A stretch of 64,000 nt of DNA from Epiperipatus broadwayi (taxonomy: Eukaryota; Onychophora; Udeonychophora; Euonychophora; Peripatidae). Each line of letters opens with the position of its first letter. Position 1 is the stretch's first letter. Location of the stretch: the NCBI GenBank assembly GCA_028023455.1, contig JAQFVV010012446.1, positions 560,001-624,000 on the forward strand. Reading direction: 5' to 3'. Positions 22,790 to 33,431 of the stretch are shown here, in pieces. The position numbers and the translations under genes were made by a program. Below the pieces are notes generated by a model. It was not told the origin of the DNA, ran no database searches, and was given only the letters and a program-made list of their open reading frames with translations.

Positions 22790-22885
22790 CACTCTTAGAA
22801 AGCAAGTTTAAAGATAAGACACCACTCTTATCTTTTCAAACGTCTCTATCTTGTGTCTTAGTTTAAGAGTTTCCTCAATATTCAA
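22790..22885. repeat. Fragment of the 23617-24002 foldback family
   Basis: Contains AAAGATAAGA..CTCTTATCTTTTCAAACG and CTATCTTGTGTCTTAG, resembling the AAAGATAGA..TCTATCTTTTCC part of the foldback elements. Confidence 0.4.
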
Positions 22886-23616
22886 CAAGGTATCATTGTG
22901 ATATTATTAAAAAAACAGTACAGTGCATGTTTTAGAATGAAAAATCTTTGCTGTTTAACATAATTTTGAGTAACATTTGAGGTACAAGAATCTGTATTTA
23001 TATTTATTTATACATACATTATTTTAATTCAAAATGTCTTCCTTTTCTTATGCTAGTTGTAATGTATAAACATTTTGAACATTATATCCATTACTTCATA
23101 ATTCTATATCAGTGTCTGCTAAGTTGTGAACTGCAGCTCACTAGCAAGCATGCCATGAGAAATTCCAGGTGTGCAGTGAAAGATTTAAAAGTATAGATAA
23201 ATAACGTGGGAAGACACCATGGACTGTTTGACTGTGAGTCACCCTGTGGTAGTTTTAGGAAACAACGATCTGAGAACATATGCAAAATTTGAGTATGTTG
23301 TCAAGTATACACAATGGCAGCAGACAGAGTAGGGCAATAATTATCCCAATAAAATGTGTCCTAAAATTACAATAAATTGAACGATTTGTTATATAAATAT
23401 TAGTGCCCGTGATTAGTTAGGAATCGGTAAGTTTAAAATAGTTGTATTGCTAACATAAATAGAAATTAATTATATTACATGACAATAGCAGTTTTGCTAC
23501 AATATATTACATTTCTGCATTAATATAAGTTAAGCTGGGATTGTCTGAAGTAAATTGTTTAGTAATCCTAGTAGGTTTTAGTTTATGATTTATTTATAAT
23601 TTACATAAATTATTTT

Positions 23617-24002
23617 ATTTTAACTATAAATGAATGAATACTAACACTTCAAACACATGGTAAAGTCTTGTCCTCTATCTTTTCGAACCCAAACGCTTTT
23701 GTATGGGCAAATCTTAAGTGCTTGAAAGTGAAAGTGTGAAGATATTAAATAATCACTTTAAATTACTTTTACATGCTTGAATGAAAGACGCTGGTGAAAT
23801 TTACTAGAATTTACGATACGTCATTCTTATGTAAAAGTAATTTAAAGTGATTATTTAATATCTTCACACTTTCACTTTCAAACACTTAAGATTTGCCCAT
23901 GCAAAAGCATTTGGATTTGAAAAGATAGATGGCCGTTCTATCTTTTCCAAAGACTTTATCATGTGTTTGAAGTGTTAGTATTCATTCATTTATAGTTAAA
24001 AT
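23617..24002. mobile_element. Foldback element with about 150-bp arms
   Basis: An almost continuous palindrome. The left arm starts TTTTAACTATAAATGAATGA and the right arm ends with its inverse. The inner arms (23707-23774 and 23829-23897) are close to perfect. The spacer carries AAATTTACTAGAATTTACG. Related copies are at 59040-59395 and, as fragments, at 11585-11720 and 22790-22885. Confidence 0.8.
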
Positions 24003-24143
24003 CTGCAAAGCGCATGTGCAACAGCTTAATGCTGTTAAATATTATTTTATAAACATCACGCTATATAAAATAAATGATTTATTTACACAAATTATTTTAT
24101 GTTAATTTTAATCGATTTTTAGTGAAGAGAAAATATTTTAAAC

Positions 24144-24344
24144 ATGGACAATTTTTTATTGAGATATCAGAAAAGTGAGAGAGTCTTAGCAAACAAGATG
24201 AACACCAGAATAAAAATTCCATCTCATAAAAAGGAAAATATAAAGAAAATTACATCCAATATGGTTCTCGGTAAACTTCAATGTTATTTAATAACAATAA
24301 TCCACAATATAAGGACAAACCAAAAGAATATGTTGAGTTGTTAA
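24144..24344 (+). pseudogene. Short open frame, possible hAT transposase N-terminus
   Basis: It encodes 66 residues beginning MDNFLLRYQKSE. A start of the type MD.FL.R is common in hAT/ZBED-like transposases, and the frame lies inside a hAT-like shell. No BED zinc finger or dimerisation domain is visible, so the identification rests mainly on context. Confidence 0.3.
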
Positions 24345-24519
24345 AAAATAATTTAAAAATAGAATCCAAATGACTGAAAAAAATTTCACTCGATTCCAGA
24401 GAAAGCTCAAGTCACTAATTACAAGATTGCCCAGATTTTGGCAAAAAAAGAGAAAAAAACACATTCTGATGCTGAAAACATTATTTTACCAGACTTGGAG
24501 ATCGCTATTGGCACAATGA

Positions 24520-24726
24520 TTAGTAATGCAACCACATCTGCTTCCAAATACCAATTTTTTTGTCACATCCTTGGACATTGCAAAGCCATTGCATGTCTGA
24601 CGTATGAACATATAAGACCATATTATGTCCATTTGGACAGACTTTCACTGATGGCAGTATCCCTTGTTCTTGGAAATACTTGACTGCATCAATCTCAGTA
24701 GTAGGTAATTTCCATATATTCATCAT
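24520..24726 (-). pseudogene. Merlin-like transposase N-terminal zinc-ribbon fragment
   Basis: It encodes 68 residues: IDAVKYFQEQGILP, KVCPNGHNMVLY and MQWLCNVQGCDKKIGI. The C..NGH and C....C pairs match the N-terminal zinc ribbon of IS1595/Merlin transposases, with the W.C...GC..K..I stretch following as in that family. No DDE core follows, so it is a fragment. It belongs to a different Merlin lineage from 263-1078 or to a part lost there. Confidence 0.55.
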
Positions 24727-24949
24727 CTTAAAAATCTCACAGAAATCTCAATAAAAAGCAAAAACACACAGAAATCTCAATAAAAATCTTTCAAAAAGCA
24801 CAGAACAATCTGATGTGATATTAACCTAAAAGATCACATGGATAAGAAAAGACATGTTTTGACACCTCTCTCTCTCAGATTATATAATTGTGAGCACTAT
24901 TGGTCATTCCATCATTGTGGGTTGACACTTTTATATTTTTGTTATGGAT

Positions 24950-25240
24950 TACTTTCTTTCAGCTCTGATCATCGTTCCAAGAGTTGTAGTGGATTTGAGA
25001 AGTCTTCTATTCTCTCCAATGTTGCATGTCATTCCATCATCAAAATTCATGTTTTCACACATTTTCTTTCAATTGTGTGCACTGATCGTGATTCCAAGAG
25101 CTGCTGTGGATGTAATAAGTCTCCTATCTTCCCAGCATCGATCATCGTTTCAAGAGTCATTTTGAACTTCGACCATCATCCCAAGAATCATTGTGAACAT
25201 CGCAGCTCTAATACCAAAGTACCAGGAAATATTAATTAGT
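24950..25240 (+). repeat. Degenerate internal repeats
   Basis: GATCATCGTTCCAAGAG-like units recur at about 24967, 25084, 25140 and 25170, the first two about 117 bp apart. They give accidental open frames. No function is seen. Confidence 0.4.
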
Positions 25241-25884
25241 AATTATGAGAAACTAAGACCGAGTATCTATATACATATACCATTGCTTCTGTGTATTATT
25301 TTTTATTTTTTGCAGATGCTTTTAAAATAACTTGCCTCCAGGTTTATGGCTACTATAAATCGATCTCAATCAATTAAAGGTTTGGTTCATGAATAAATCT
25401 CACTAGTAATAAATATAATTTAAAAAAATATTTTATAAAGATGGCGTAAATCCAATCAAGTATAAATGGAAAAAGGGAGTAACCCATTACAACATATTAT
25501 ATGTTCATAAAACAATGTTATTTCATTGTTACTATAATAAGAAATTTTTTTATTTTATTTATACTAATAAAGTATATTTAATTTTGTCAGAATTTTTATT
25601 TAGTGTGCCACAAAATAAATTCTCATCACCGAGTGTGCTATGAGGTAAAAAAAATCGGTAGACATTGTTCTATGTCAATCCATCAGGCTGACAGTTTTAA
25701 CTAGGTTTTATATTTGGGGTAGGGCTTATTTTATGAACATATTGTAAAATCATGCTAGGGCTTATTTTCTAGTTAGGTTTTATTTTCAGGGAAACACAAA
25801 TATATTATTGAATTGGGTTCACTCATGCATTCATTGAAACAATAACAATTTTAAAAAAACTAATCATCTAGGTTTTTATTTTTT

Positions 25885-25978
25885 TTCTCATGTGTGATAG
25901 CATCGGCCAGGAAGTGAACCCGCTAACCCGGGACAACTGCTTGTAAGGTAGCTGTGCTGATGTTTCGACTACCAACAC
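25885..25978 (-). repeat. tRNA-derived SINE, family A, with long variable arm
   Basis: Minus strand: CTTACAAGCAGTTGTCCCGG, then a CCCG-GGTTAG-CGGG hairpin, then TTCACTTCCTGGCCGATGC and ATCACACATGAGAAAAAAAA. The hairpin matches a class II (Leu/Ser-type) variable arm, which the copies at 22608 and 30401 lack. Confidence 0.7.
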
Positions 25979-26448
25979 TTGACAGCAAAATGTCCAACTT
26001 CAAACTACTATTAAATGTATGCCAGGTAATACTCTTTATTTTTCAATAACTTTTTCTCTTATAGAAATATATATTAGTAATGTTATCAAGAAATTAGAAT
26101 TTCTCTTATTGTTTCGACATTTTTAAATCGGCATCAATTTTTAGCAGTATGCTCAGAAAATATTTTAATACATACAATATTGCACATCAAATTTGGAAAG
26201 GACAATCAAGAAGAATAAAAGGTATGTGATTTCAATATAAACTAATAGATTTTTTTTAATATATATCACTCTGAGACAGAAAAATGACTATTGGCATTAT
26301 GCATATAGCACATAGAGAAGAAAAACTGTCAGCTTAAATATCACAAATTTTGAAAATGTTAATAGGTAATTTTTTTTATATTTTTCATTTGATAGCATAT
26401 AATTGAAGCCTTATAGTTCATTGGTTAGTGTTTAATATTTTTTATTTA

Positions 26449-27254
26449 GGTAATTGTGTACTTGGGGTAATGTGGCCACTTGAAGGTGTTCTTTCTCTGC
26501 AAAATCACAGAAATATGCTGTTTGTGCAGCCCAGCTTATGGCCTATAGCAGTTATGTTCATATTATCCATTAGCAGGCCTAGGTGGCATCGTACACAAAT
26601 ATTACAGCCCATTGATGTGCTTCATGTCATTATGGAAATGGTGCATACTTCAGATCATTACTGTACAAGGTGAGGGTGTATGAAATTCAACTGGCCATAA
26701 ATGTTTTAATGTGCATTTGAAATAATGATCTTACACCTTACCTGGCATACTATTACATACTAATAATTGTAAGCCCATTACCACACTTCCCTACACATCT
26801 TGGAAGGTGAAAGCAATTACAAATGGTTAGGTCCCAATGCCATTTCACATAAGTCATGTGAAAAGGCACATTTGCAGAAGAACAGCTATGAGAGCAATAA
26901 AATGACTATGTTTGTACATTGTTTTTGAAATCAGACTAGTGCATATGGTGAAATCAAGAGTCCCCTTCTCTGCACATTCCAACACTACGTGCTGAAATTT
27001 ATAATGTAGTTTTAAAATGTAATTTAGAAAATATATGCATATGATGGCCCATAATGGTTTTATTTTATTTTTTATATAAAGAAATTTAAAAACGTAATTT
27101 TGAAAATAATGTTGATTTGTAAATTTTTTAAAAATACTTTGAAAAATTGTCGAACAGGAAGCAAAAAATTATCAGCCCGGTAACATTACATTTCGTTACT
27201 TTTGCAAGCAACAACGCCATCAAGCAGCCACATTACCCCAAGTACCCAACTACC
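26449..27254. mobile_element. GGTA-terminus non-autonomous element, about 806 bp
   Basis: The left end is GGTAATTGTGTACTTGGGGT and the inverted right end GGTAGTTGGGTACTTGGGGT, continuing into AATGTGGC and a GATGGCGTTG-like motif. Flanks TTTATTTA and TTTATTTT agree at 7 of 8, but they are low complexity. No transposase is coded. It shares end type and subterminal motif with 33030-33422 and 54969-55873. Confidence 0.7.
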
Positions 27255-27690
27255 TTTATTTTATATTTTATTGGATAGCTATAATTAGAGTAGTAAATAT
27301 TAATACAGTGAATATCATAGTTTCACTATATATTCATCAAAAGATATTGTTTTATCAGAAATTAAACTGTCAATGTAAAACTTTCAATTGCTACAAGTGA
27401 TATATTAAATCAGTATTAGTTTTCAAATATCTTAATTTTATATTATTTTAAATTGAACAACTAGGTATTTTAAGGGTGTATATATTTGCAAAAATTAAAT
27501 TAGTTTGAATTTAGCTCTTGTAGTTTAAACTTTCTATCTCCTTTTCTGATTTGATGGTATCTCATGTATTCTAAATGGCTGTAAATTGTTTTCATTGTTT
27601 CAAATGATCACTTTTTTCTACTCTTTAAGACAAATTGTATAAAAATTATTCAAACTTGCATTTCATTGTTCATCTGTAATGAGTTGGTTG

Positions 27691-27771
27691 TAATCTAAAG
27701 TTGGGTGCACTTTTGGTGAAGTTCATCATTATGATGGTAAACTTCACCGAAGGTGCATTCAGTTTAGATTA
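27691..27771. repeat. 81-bp palindrome
   Basis: TAATCTAAAGTTGGGTGCAC at the left is mirrored by GTGCATTCAGTTTAGATTA at the right, with arms of about 36 bp and a very short loop (GGTGAAGTTCATCATTATGA region). It looks like a small foldback element. Confidence 0.75.
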
Positions 27772-27927
27772 TAAAGAAAAAACCACTTCATTATACAAAT
27801 AAACAAATGTAAATAAATTTGAATTAAAATACAAAGGGAAATACGTACTTCATGTATATAATTTAAACATTTGTTAGGAATTTTTAATAAAAAATTTTAT
27901 ATTTTTACTAGATGAAATATATATAAA

Positions 27928-28062
27928 ATATTAAATGTTAAATCACCCCACATGGTTAAGAAATCCAGTACTGCCTTCTGTGAACTAATGTATTTATATA
28001 TTAGTTCACAGAGGGCGGTACTGGATTTCTTAACCATGTTGGGTGATTTAATACTTAATATT
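27928..28062. repeat. 135-bp near-perfect palindrome
   Basis: Arms of about 65 bp (AAATCCAGTACTGCCTTCTG mirrored by the GAGGGCGGTACTGGATTTCT region) with almost no loop. Few mismatches suggest a young insertion or selection against arm divergence. Confidence 0.8.
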
Positions 28063-29330
28063 TGTATATTTATTTCAGTATAGCGTTATGCACTAGAATT
28101 ATTTTCTATGTATATAAGTATGTGCATGAATAAAATATATCATACCTCATTAATACTAAATTAATTTTTAAGTAATTAAAATAGTTTACAAAATATTTTA
28201 TTAATGATTAATTGTAAAATTGTTTTACAATTAGGTGAGTGTAAATGATATACAAGTAGTTAAATTCTAAATAAGCAGATTAGCTAACTAGGAGATTAAT
28301 AATGTTGTCTAGTAAAAATATTATATTTTGTTTTTACTATAATCCTTTTTTAATGCTAATTTGTGTAAAGTCTGTAATTGGTTAGTAAGCAGACCACAGC
28401 AGAGTTTAGAACTAATCTACAACCAATGAATGGATATATGAAATCAAACCACGATAGTTATTTTATAGATAAGACAGCCTAGTGATCTATAAAAAGGGAT
28501 CTCTCAGAAAACCAATTATTATGCTTGATTATGCTCCTGTTCTTTCTTTGATTTGTTTATTCCTTGTCTTGATCATCAGAGCCACTACTAAAAACATATT
28601 ATTGCAATCAGTTTGTGTATCAGGGAAGAGTAGAGAAGCACACCATCTGCTCCACTCTGACCATATCTGCTGAGTGCAAGCTTAAGTCCATTATGACTTA
28701 TTGAGAAGACAGTAAAATAAGATAAAACCATCCCAGTGAGAATTGTGTCCAGATTGCAAGTGAACTGTATGTTGCCTAAGTTTAATATGTTCTATAGCTT
28801 TGGGGAAGACCGGCCATCATTCAGTGAGACAAATACCATCGTATGCTGTTCACTAAATAAAATAGAATTGTGCATTATTGGAGGCTGATGCAGTCATCAA
28901 AAACATTCTAATAGAACTTTCATAGAAAATCAACAAACTTAATATGTTTATACCTACTGGTCTGCAAAATGTCTATAGGTACCTGAATTCATAACATGAA
29001 CTATTAAAGATGAAAAGGGTAATTTGTATAAACTTTAATTATATTATATTCAGACTTTATTTCACTAACAGTAGAAATTTAATCTATAATTGTATATTAC
29101 ATTTCTACTAAAATTTTTATGATTTATATATATAAAAGTAATAAAAAGTGTTTATAATTTATCAAATTCCTTTCCACAGATAAGTTTTCAATTTTAGAGA
29201 AATGTTTTCATTTTGCAATAACACTTTCCCAAATACCATGATGTTCAATCGACTCTTGAAAAAATAGATCCTTCAACAGCTGATATAGCTTGAGCAAATT
29301 TGTAATAATTTTTAAAAAGCTATACTTATT
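28063..29330. other. No recognisable gene
   Basis: AT-rich. The last 150 bases may be the decayed N-terminal part of the Penelope-like element that follows. Confidence 0.4.
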
Positions 29331-29339
29331 AGTAATAAT

Positions 29340-30899
29340 ATGTCAAAGAAAGAAAAACATGTCTTACGTAATGTAAAATCGGATAAATCAGTTGTTATAC
29401 TTCCGACTGATAAAGATAATGCTACGATAGTCATGAATTGTGTGACACATAATAAAATGCTAGCTTTATTAAATGATAAAAATTATATAAAATCTAAAAG
29501 AGATCATATAACTTATTTAGAAAAAAACTACACCAGTCATTAACAAATCACCAATTGGAAAAAAAAAATTATTCATGAGAAATCTAGGGTGTCTAAAATT
29601 CTATGGACTTCCTAAAATACACAAAGCAGATACCCCTCTTCGTTTAATAGTAAGTGCAATAGGATTACTATTCACAATTTAGCTAGTTTTCTATCTGATT
29701 TAATAAAACCTACAATCCCATCCATTAAGTCATACATTAAGAACTAAATATATTTTATTCCTTTTAAAAAATTTAAGTTAATATATATTCTGGTCAGTTT
29801 CGATGTCTCTTTATTTACAAATATTCCAATTGATGAAGCTTTGAATATCATTTCTCTATGATGCAATTCACCAGACTATATTTTTGCTTCGGCTAAATCT
29901 TGTCTTTCAAATACATATTTTATATATGATGGACAATATTACAAACAAACTTTTGGTACTCCTATGGCTTCTTCTACTTCAGGGGTAATAGCTGGAGTGT
30001 TTATGGAACATATAGAAACTCATGCTCTAGAATCAACATCTTTAAAATTTTTTCTTTGGCTGAGATATATATATATGTGTGTGTGATATGGGTTATCTGG
30101 CAACATGGTAAAAATAAATTAGATTTATTATCACATTTAAATAATATCCATTCTAATATTACATTTACAATGAAAATAGAATCTCATGGGAAGATTCCCT
30201 TTCTTGGTGTTCTTGTCACCAAGAAACAAAATAATTTTTTTTTATCATTCTCAGTTTTCAAAAAACCTTCAATTTTCATCTCATCATCATCCAGCTCAGA
30301 TTTTTTTCTGGGGCCAAAATACTATTTACCAGAATAATTCCCCTTTCAGATAAATCATATCTAAAAGTACATCATGTAAATGTATTGTTAGCAAATGGAA
30401 GCATCGGTGGCCGAGTGGACAGCATAGCTGCCTTACAAGCAGTTGTCCTGGGTTTGCTTCCTGGCCGATGCTTTGACCCATGAAAAAAAAAGAAGAATCA
30501 ACTATTAGGGTTTGTATGCCTTATATAAAAGGAACCACAGACAGTATCGGATATATCCTAAAATGCTATGATTTAAAGACAACATATACTTATCAAAAAG
30601 TTAGTAATTTTCTAACCAAGCCTAAAGATTCAATCCCTCTTAAGGCTCAAGGAGTTTATGAAATTTCATGTGGTGTTTGTCAGTCTTATGTAGGTATGAG
30701 CAATTATTGCATCTGTGCTAGAAGGAATAAACATGCTAATGCAGTGAAACATTCAGCAGTAGCAGCCCTCTCAATCCATACTTTAGATTCAGTTCACAAT
30801 ATTGATTTTTCTAGAATCAGTATGCTATCCAGATGTGAAAACTTACACCAATGTAAGATTAGAGAAGCAATTGAGGTACTAAAAAGACAATTGTATTAA
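29340..30899 (+). pseudogene. Penelope-like retroelement, RT plus GIY-YIG, broken
   Basis: In order: SDKSVVILPTDKDNATIVMN (29370-29450, RT N-terminal motif), LGCLKFYGLPKIHKADTPLR (29585), FIYDGQYYKQTFGTPMASST (29915, followed by GVIAGVFMEH), VIWQHGKNKLDLLSHLNNIH (30090) with GKIPFLGVLVTKK, and a terminal GIY-YIG domain in 30480-30899 (GVYEISCG ... SYVGMS ... ARRNKHA). The RT active-site YxDD that should precede VIW is not present; the sequence there encodes IYVCVIWVIW, and stops and frameshifts occur before 30056 and after 29543. The element is dead. A family A SINE is inserted at 30401-30490 between the RT and nuclease parts. Such elements prime reverse transcription at nicked DNA. Confidence 0.8.
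30401..30490 (+). repeat. tRNA-derived SINE, family A, inside the Penelope-like ORF
   Basis: Starts GCATCGGTGGCCGAGTGG and ends GGCCGATGC (a perfect 7-bp acceptor-like stem), then TTTGACCCATGAAAAAAAAA. The nuclease reading frame resumes directly after the A tail. Confidence 0.75.
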
Positions 30900-31921
30900 C
30901 AAACACGGTGACACAGGGGCCAATTCTCACTTCCATACAATAAATTGGGCAAACTAACACTTCTATGTAAAGGTATTTTAGTAGCAGTAGTTATTTCCCT
31001 AATTAAACAAAGCAGCATATTGTATACGCCACTGCACTTTGTCAATTACATTTATCTTTCCACTAATCCAAAAAAATGACTGAATACTTTGTTCTATCAT
31101 TGGCTAATTTAGAGCTTGAATATTAATTAATAAACGCAAATCATTCAGAAAAGCATATATTTAATAAACTGAGTGTGCATTTACATATATATTTACTATA
31201 TGTTCACTTATTCATATTCAAAAAATAAGGAATCGAAATAACATTCTAGTTATCAGGAGATTACAACTTTCCAAGTATTTTGAGATTTTCAATATAAGTG
31301 GAAGAAACGTCATTAAAAAACATGATGGTCCTTCAAGAAGTATAATAAAAGTATAGGGGATTTGAACTGTCTTTCAACTATCTCATATCACTGATACACA
31401 TGATCACACACATGTAGAAGAGTTGGAGGTTGAAGTATAATGAAGCCTGTCCATTAAACTATGAAGATTTTGCTATCTTAATATAAACTAAGCACTGATT
31501 ATGTGCGAGATGATAATCTGGACCAACTGATGAGTGCTGGTTAAGCATGAAATATGTATATTGATGATTATTGATATTTTCTACATGTGCATCAGTGATA
31601 TGAGATAGTGTGGATAGTTGAAAGGTGCTTGAAAGTCTGAATTCAAATCCCCTATATTTACAATTAGACTTCCGATATATGAAGTGCCTGTATTTCAAAT
31701 ACTACTGCTATAATTTTTATTTTACATTTTCTTAATAGCTTATAATTGAAATAGCTTATAGTAATAGTTTCTTATGGAACATAACTATACTTTTTTTTCA
31801 ACCATGTTTTCAAATTCTATTTTATTCTGTGTTTCAATTTCTTAGCTATAATTGGTGATATTATTGAATGTTCGATTTTGTTAGTTGTTTAAAATGGCAC
31901 ACTATTATTTAAATTACTATT
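30900..31921. other. No recognisable feature
   Basis: AT-rich. A GATATGAGATAGT/CTATCTCATATCA pair near 31378 and 31600 marks a loose inverted repeat with GATTTGAA(T/C) sequences at its outer ends. Nothing coding. Confidence 0.4.
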
Positions 31922-32100
31922 AATATTCATTAAGGCTGTAGCCTCAAACACATGCGTATAAAATGCAATAGTAGGGACCTCTACAGGTCTTAAAACCCTC
32001 TTTTCTTCCAAAGAGTAAGCTTGTGGTTTTAAGACCTGTAGAGGTCCCTACTATTGCATTTTATATGCATGTGTTTGAAGCTACAGCTTTAATGAATATT
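31922..32100. repeat. 179-bp foldback element with 75-bp arms
   Basis: The left arm ends GGACCTCTACAGGTCTTAAAA and is mirrored by TTTTAAGACCTGTAGAGGTC. The loop is CCCTCTTTTCTTCCAAAGAG plus about 10 bases. Outer ends are AATATTCATTAA / TTAATGAATATT. Arms are nearly identical. A half copy is at 20990-21060. Confidence 0.8.
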
Positions 32101-33020
32101 ATTTACGTAATCAATGTGCGTTTAAATAAATTTATAATTAAATTACTATTATAATATAGTGATTAACTTGCTGATAAAAAAAAAAATTGAAATTACTTCT
32201 CATTTAATTATTAAATATAACTGCTATTAATGTAATAATTGTTGGGACAATTGAGATTGACGACTTACAAGATTATGATACTTAATTAACCAATGGGTAA
32301 TTGAAGATAGGAATTTATCAATCTAAAATGTCATAAGATATAGCAGCTAAGGTAAAAAATAACTATAATTCAAAGAGTGCAGTCAAGTTTTTGTAAGATT
32401 AGGTAGTGAAAACATAACCAAATTGTAATGATTTTGACACTTGTATCGAGGCAAAATATTATTTGTCAAGCGCAAAATACAAGTTTAGGTCATTTGTTTA
32501 GTAAAAACTCAAACCACATCAGGAATTTTAGAAAAGGATGATAATTTCTAAGTGAGATGTAATTGGTTCAAAATTATTGATTCAAGCTATAGGAAGTGAA
32601 TTTTAATATTATGAAGATATCATTCTCTGATTTTGATTCTTAGATTTATTCATCTTATCACTTGTCTGACTTTTTCTATTTCCTCACCTGTTTTTGCTTT
32701 AAATAACCATTCCATCATTTCTTGGAGCTTTTCTTTTCTTCATAAAGTGTCTCATTTATTTCTTGAGAATTCAGATGTAGTAATTGCAGGGGATATTTTT
32801 TCTTGTTCTATTTTTAATTCTTTATAAAACCCTTATATTTTATGTCATCTCCCTTTTTAGAAATATTTCCATCTTTTCTTCTTATTGTTGAATAAAATTT
32901 CCTTCCATTGAAGATTTTATTTTACATTTTTGCTTTTATTCATTTTTACACCTTTGCCTGCTAATTCAGCTACATTTTCTTGTATCCTTTCTTCATACCA
33001 TTAGATGTTTGGTTCATATT
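32101..33020. other. Mostly featureless; possible LINE remnant 32630-33000
   Basis: On the minus strand at 32630-33000 broken frames give E-K-rich segments reminiscent of the region between endonuclease and RT of LINEs, but no diagnostic motif is seen. Confidence 0.25.
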
Positions 33021-33029
33021 AAAAAAATT

Positions 33030-33422
33030 GGTACTTTTTCGTTACATTGGATAGCGCTGTTTCTCTGCAAACCAGCAGAATTACGCTGTTTACACAGACT
33101 CAAACCAAAGTTACTGGTTAAGGTCACCCCCCAAAAGAAACTAAAAAGCATAATAGTTTAATTGTATTAAATCTTAGGCTTTTTTAAAAAAAAAGAACAA
33201 CAAATGCACGAAATCCAAAAATGTAAAGAAAAAAAAATAAAGAAAAATAGGTTTTTTAAAAAACAAAAACACATAAAAAACAAATAAAAAAGGTTTTGAA
33301 ATAATTATATCAATAAAATATGCCAAACAAAAATACTATACCAGCCCAGAATGTTATATTTATCTTTGTTTACATAGAAACAGCGCCATCAAGCGACTTG
33401 TCCAGTGCAACGAAAAAGTACC
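33030..33422. mobile_element. GGTA-terminus non-autonomous element, 393 bp, 9-bp target duplication
   Basis: The left end is GGTACTTTTTCGTTACATTGG and the inverted right end GGTACTTTTTCGTTGCACTGG, both leading to AGCGCTGTTTCT / GATGGCGCTGTTTCT. Identical flanks AAAAAAATT lie at 33021-33029 and 33423-33431. A 9-bp duplication fits the Merlin superfamily. There is no coding content. Confidence 0.8.
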
Positions 33423-33431
33423 AAAAAAATT

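Larger units (their letters stand above)
23110..25667. mobile_element. hAT-type DNA transposon, decayed, 2.56 kb
   Basis: Ends are CAGTGTCTGCTAA on the left and, inverted, CAATGTCTACCGA on the right (9 of 13 positions equal). Flanks TTCTATAT (23102-23109) and TTCTATGT (25668-25675) agree at 7 of 8, as expected of the 8-bp hAT target duplication. Subterminal GCATGCCATGAGAAATT and the inverted right-hand counterpart also correspond. Inside are a short frame starting MDNFLLR (24144), a foldback insertion (23617-24002) and a Merlin-like fragment (24520-24726). No intact transposase remains. Confidence 0.6.

Noticed and set aside
24438-24683. Plus-strand open frame overlapping 24520-24726
   Set aside because: The minus-strand frame has a recognisable zinc ribbon of a Merlin-type transposase; the plus-strand one has no resemblance.
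30401-30471. Possible functional tRNA gene
   Set aside because: A and B boxes and a perfect acceptor stem are present, but the T arm does not pair properly, the copy has a poly(A) tail and three relatives occur in the window. It is a SINE.
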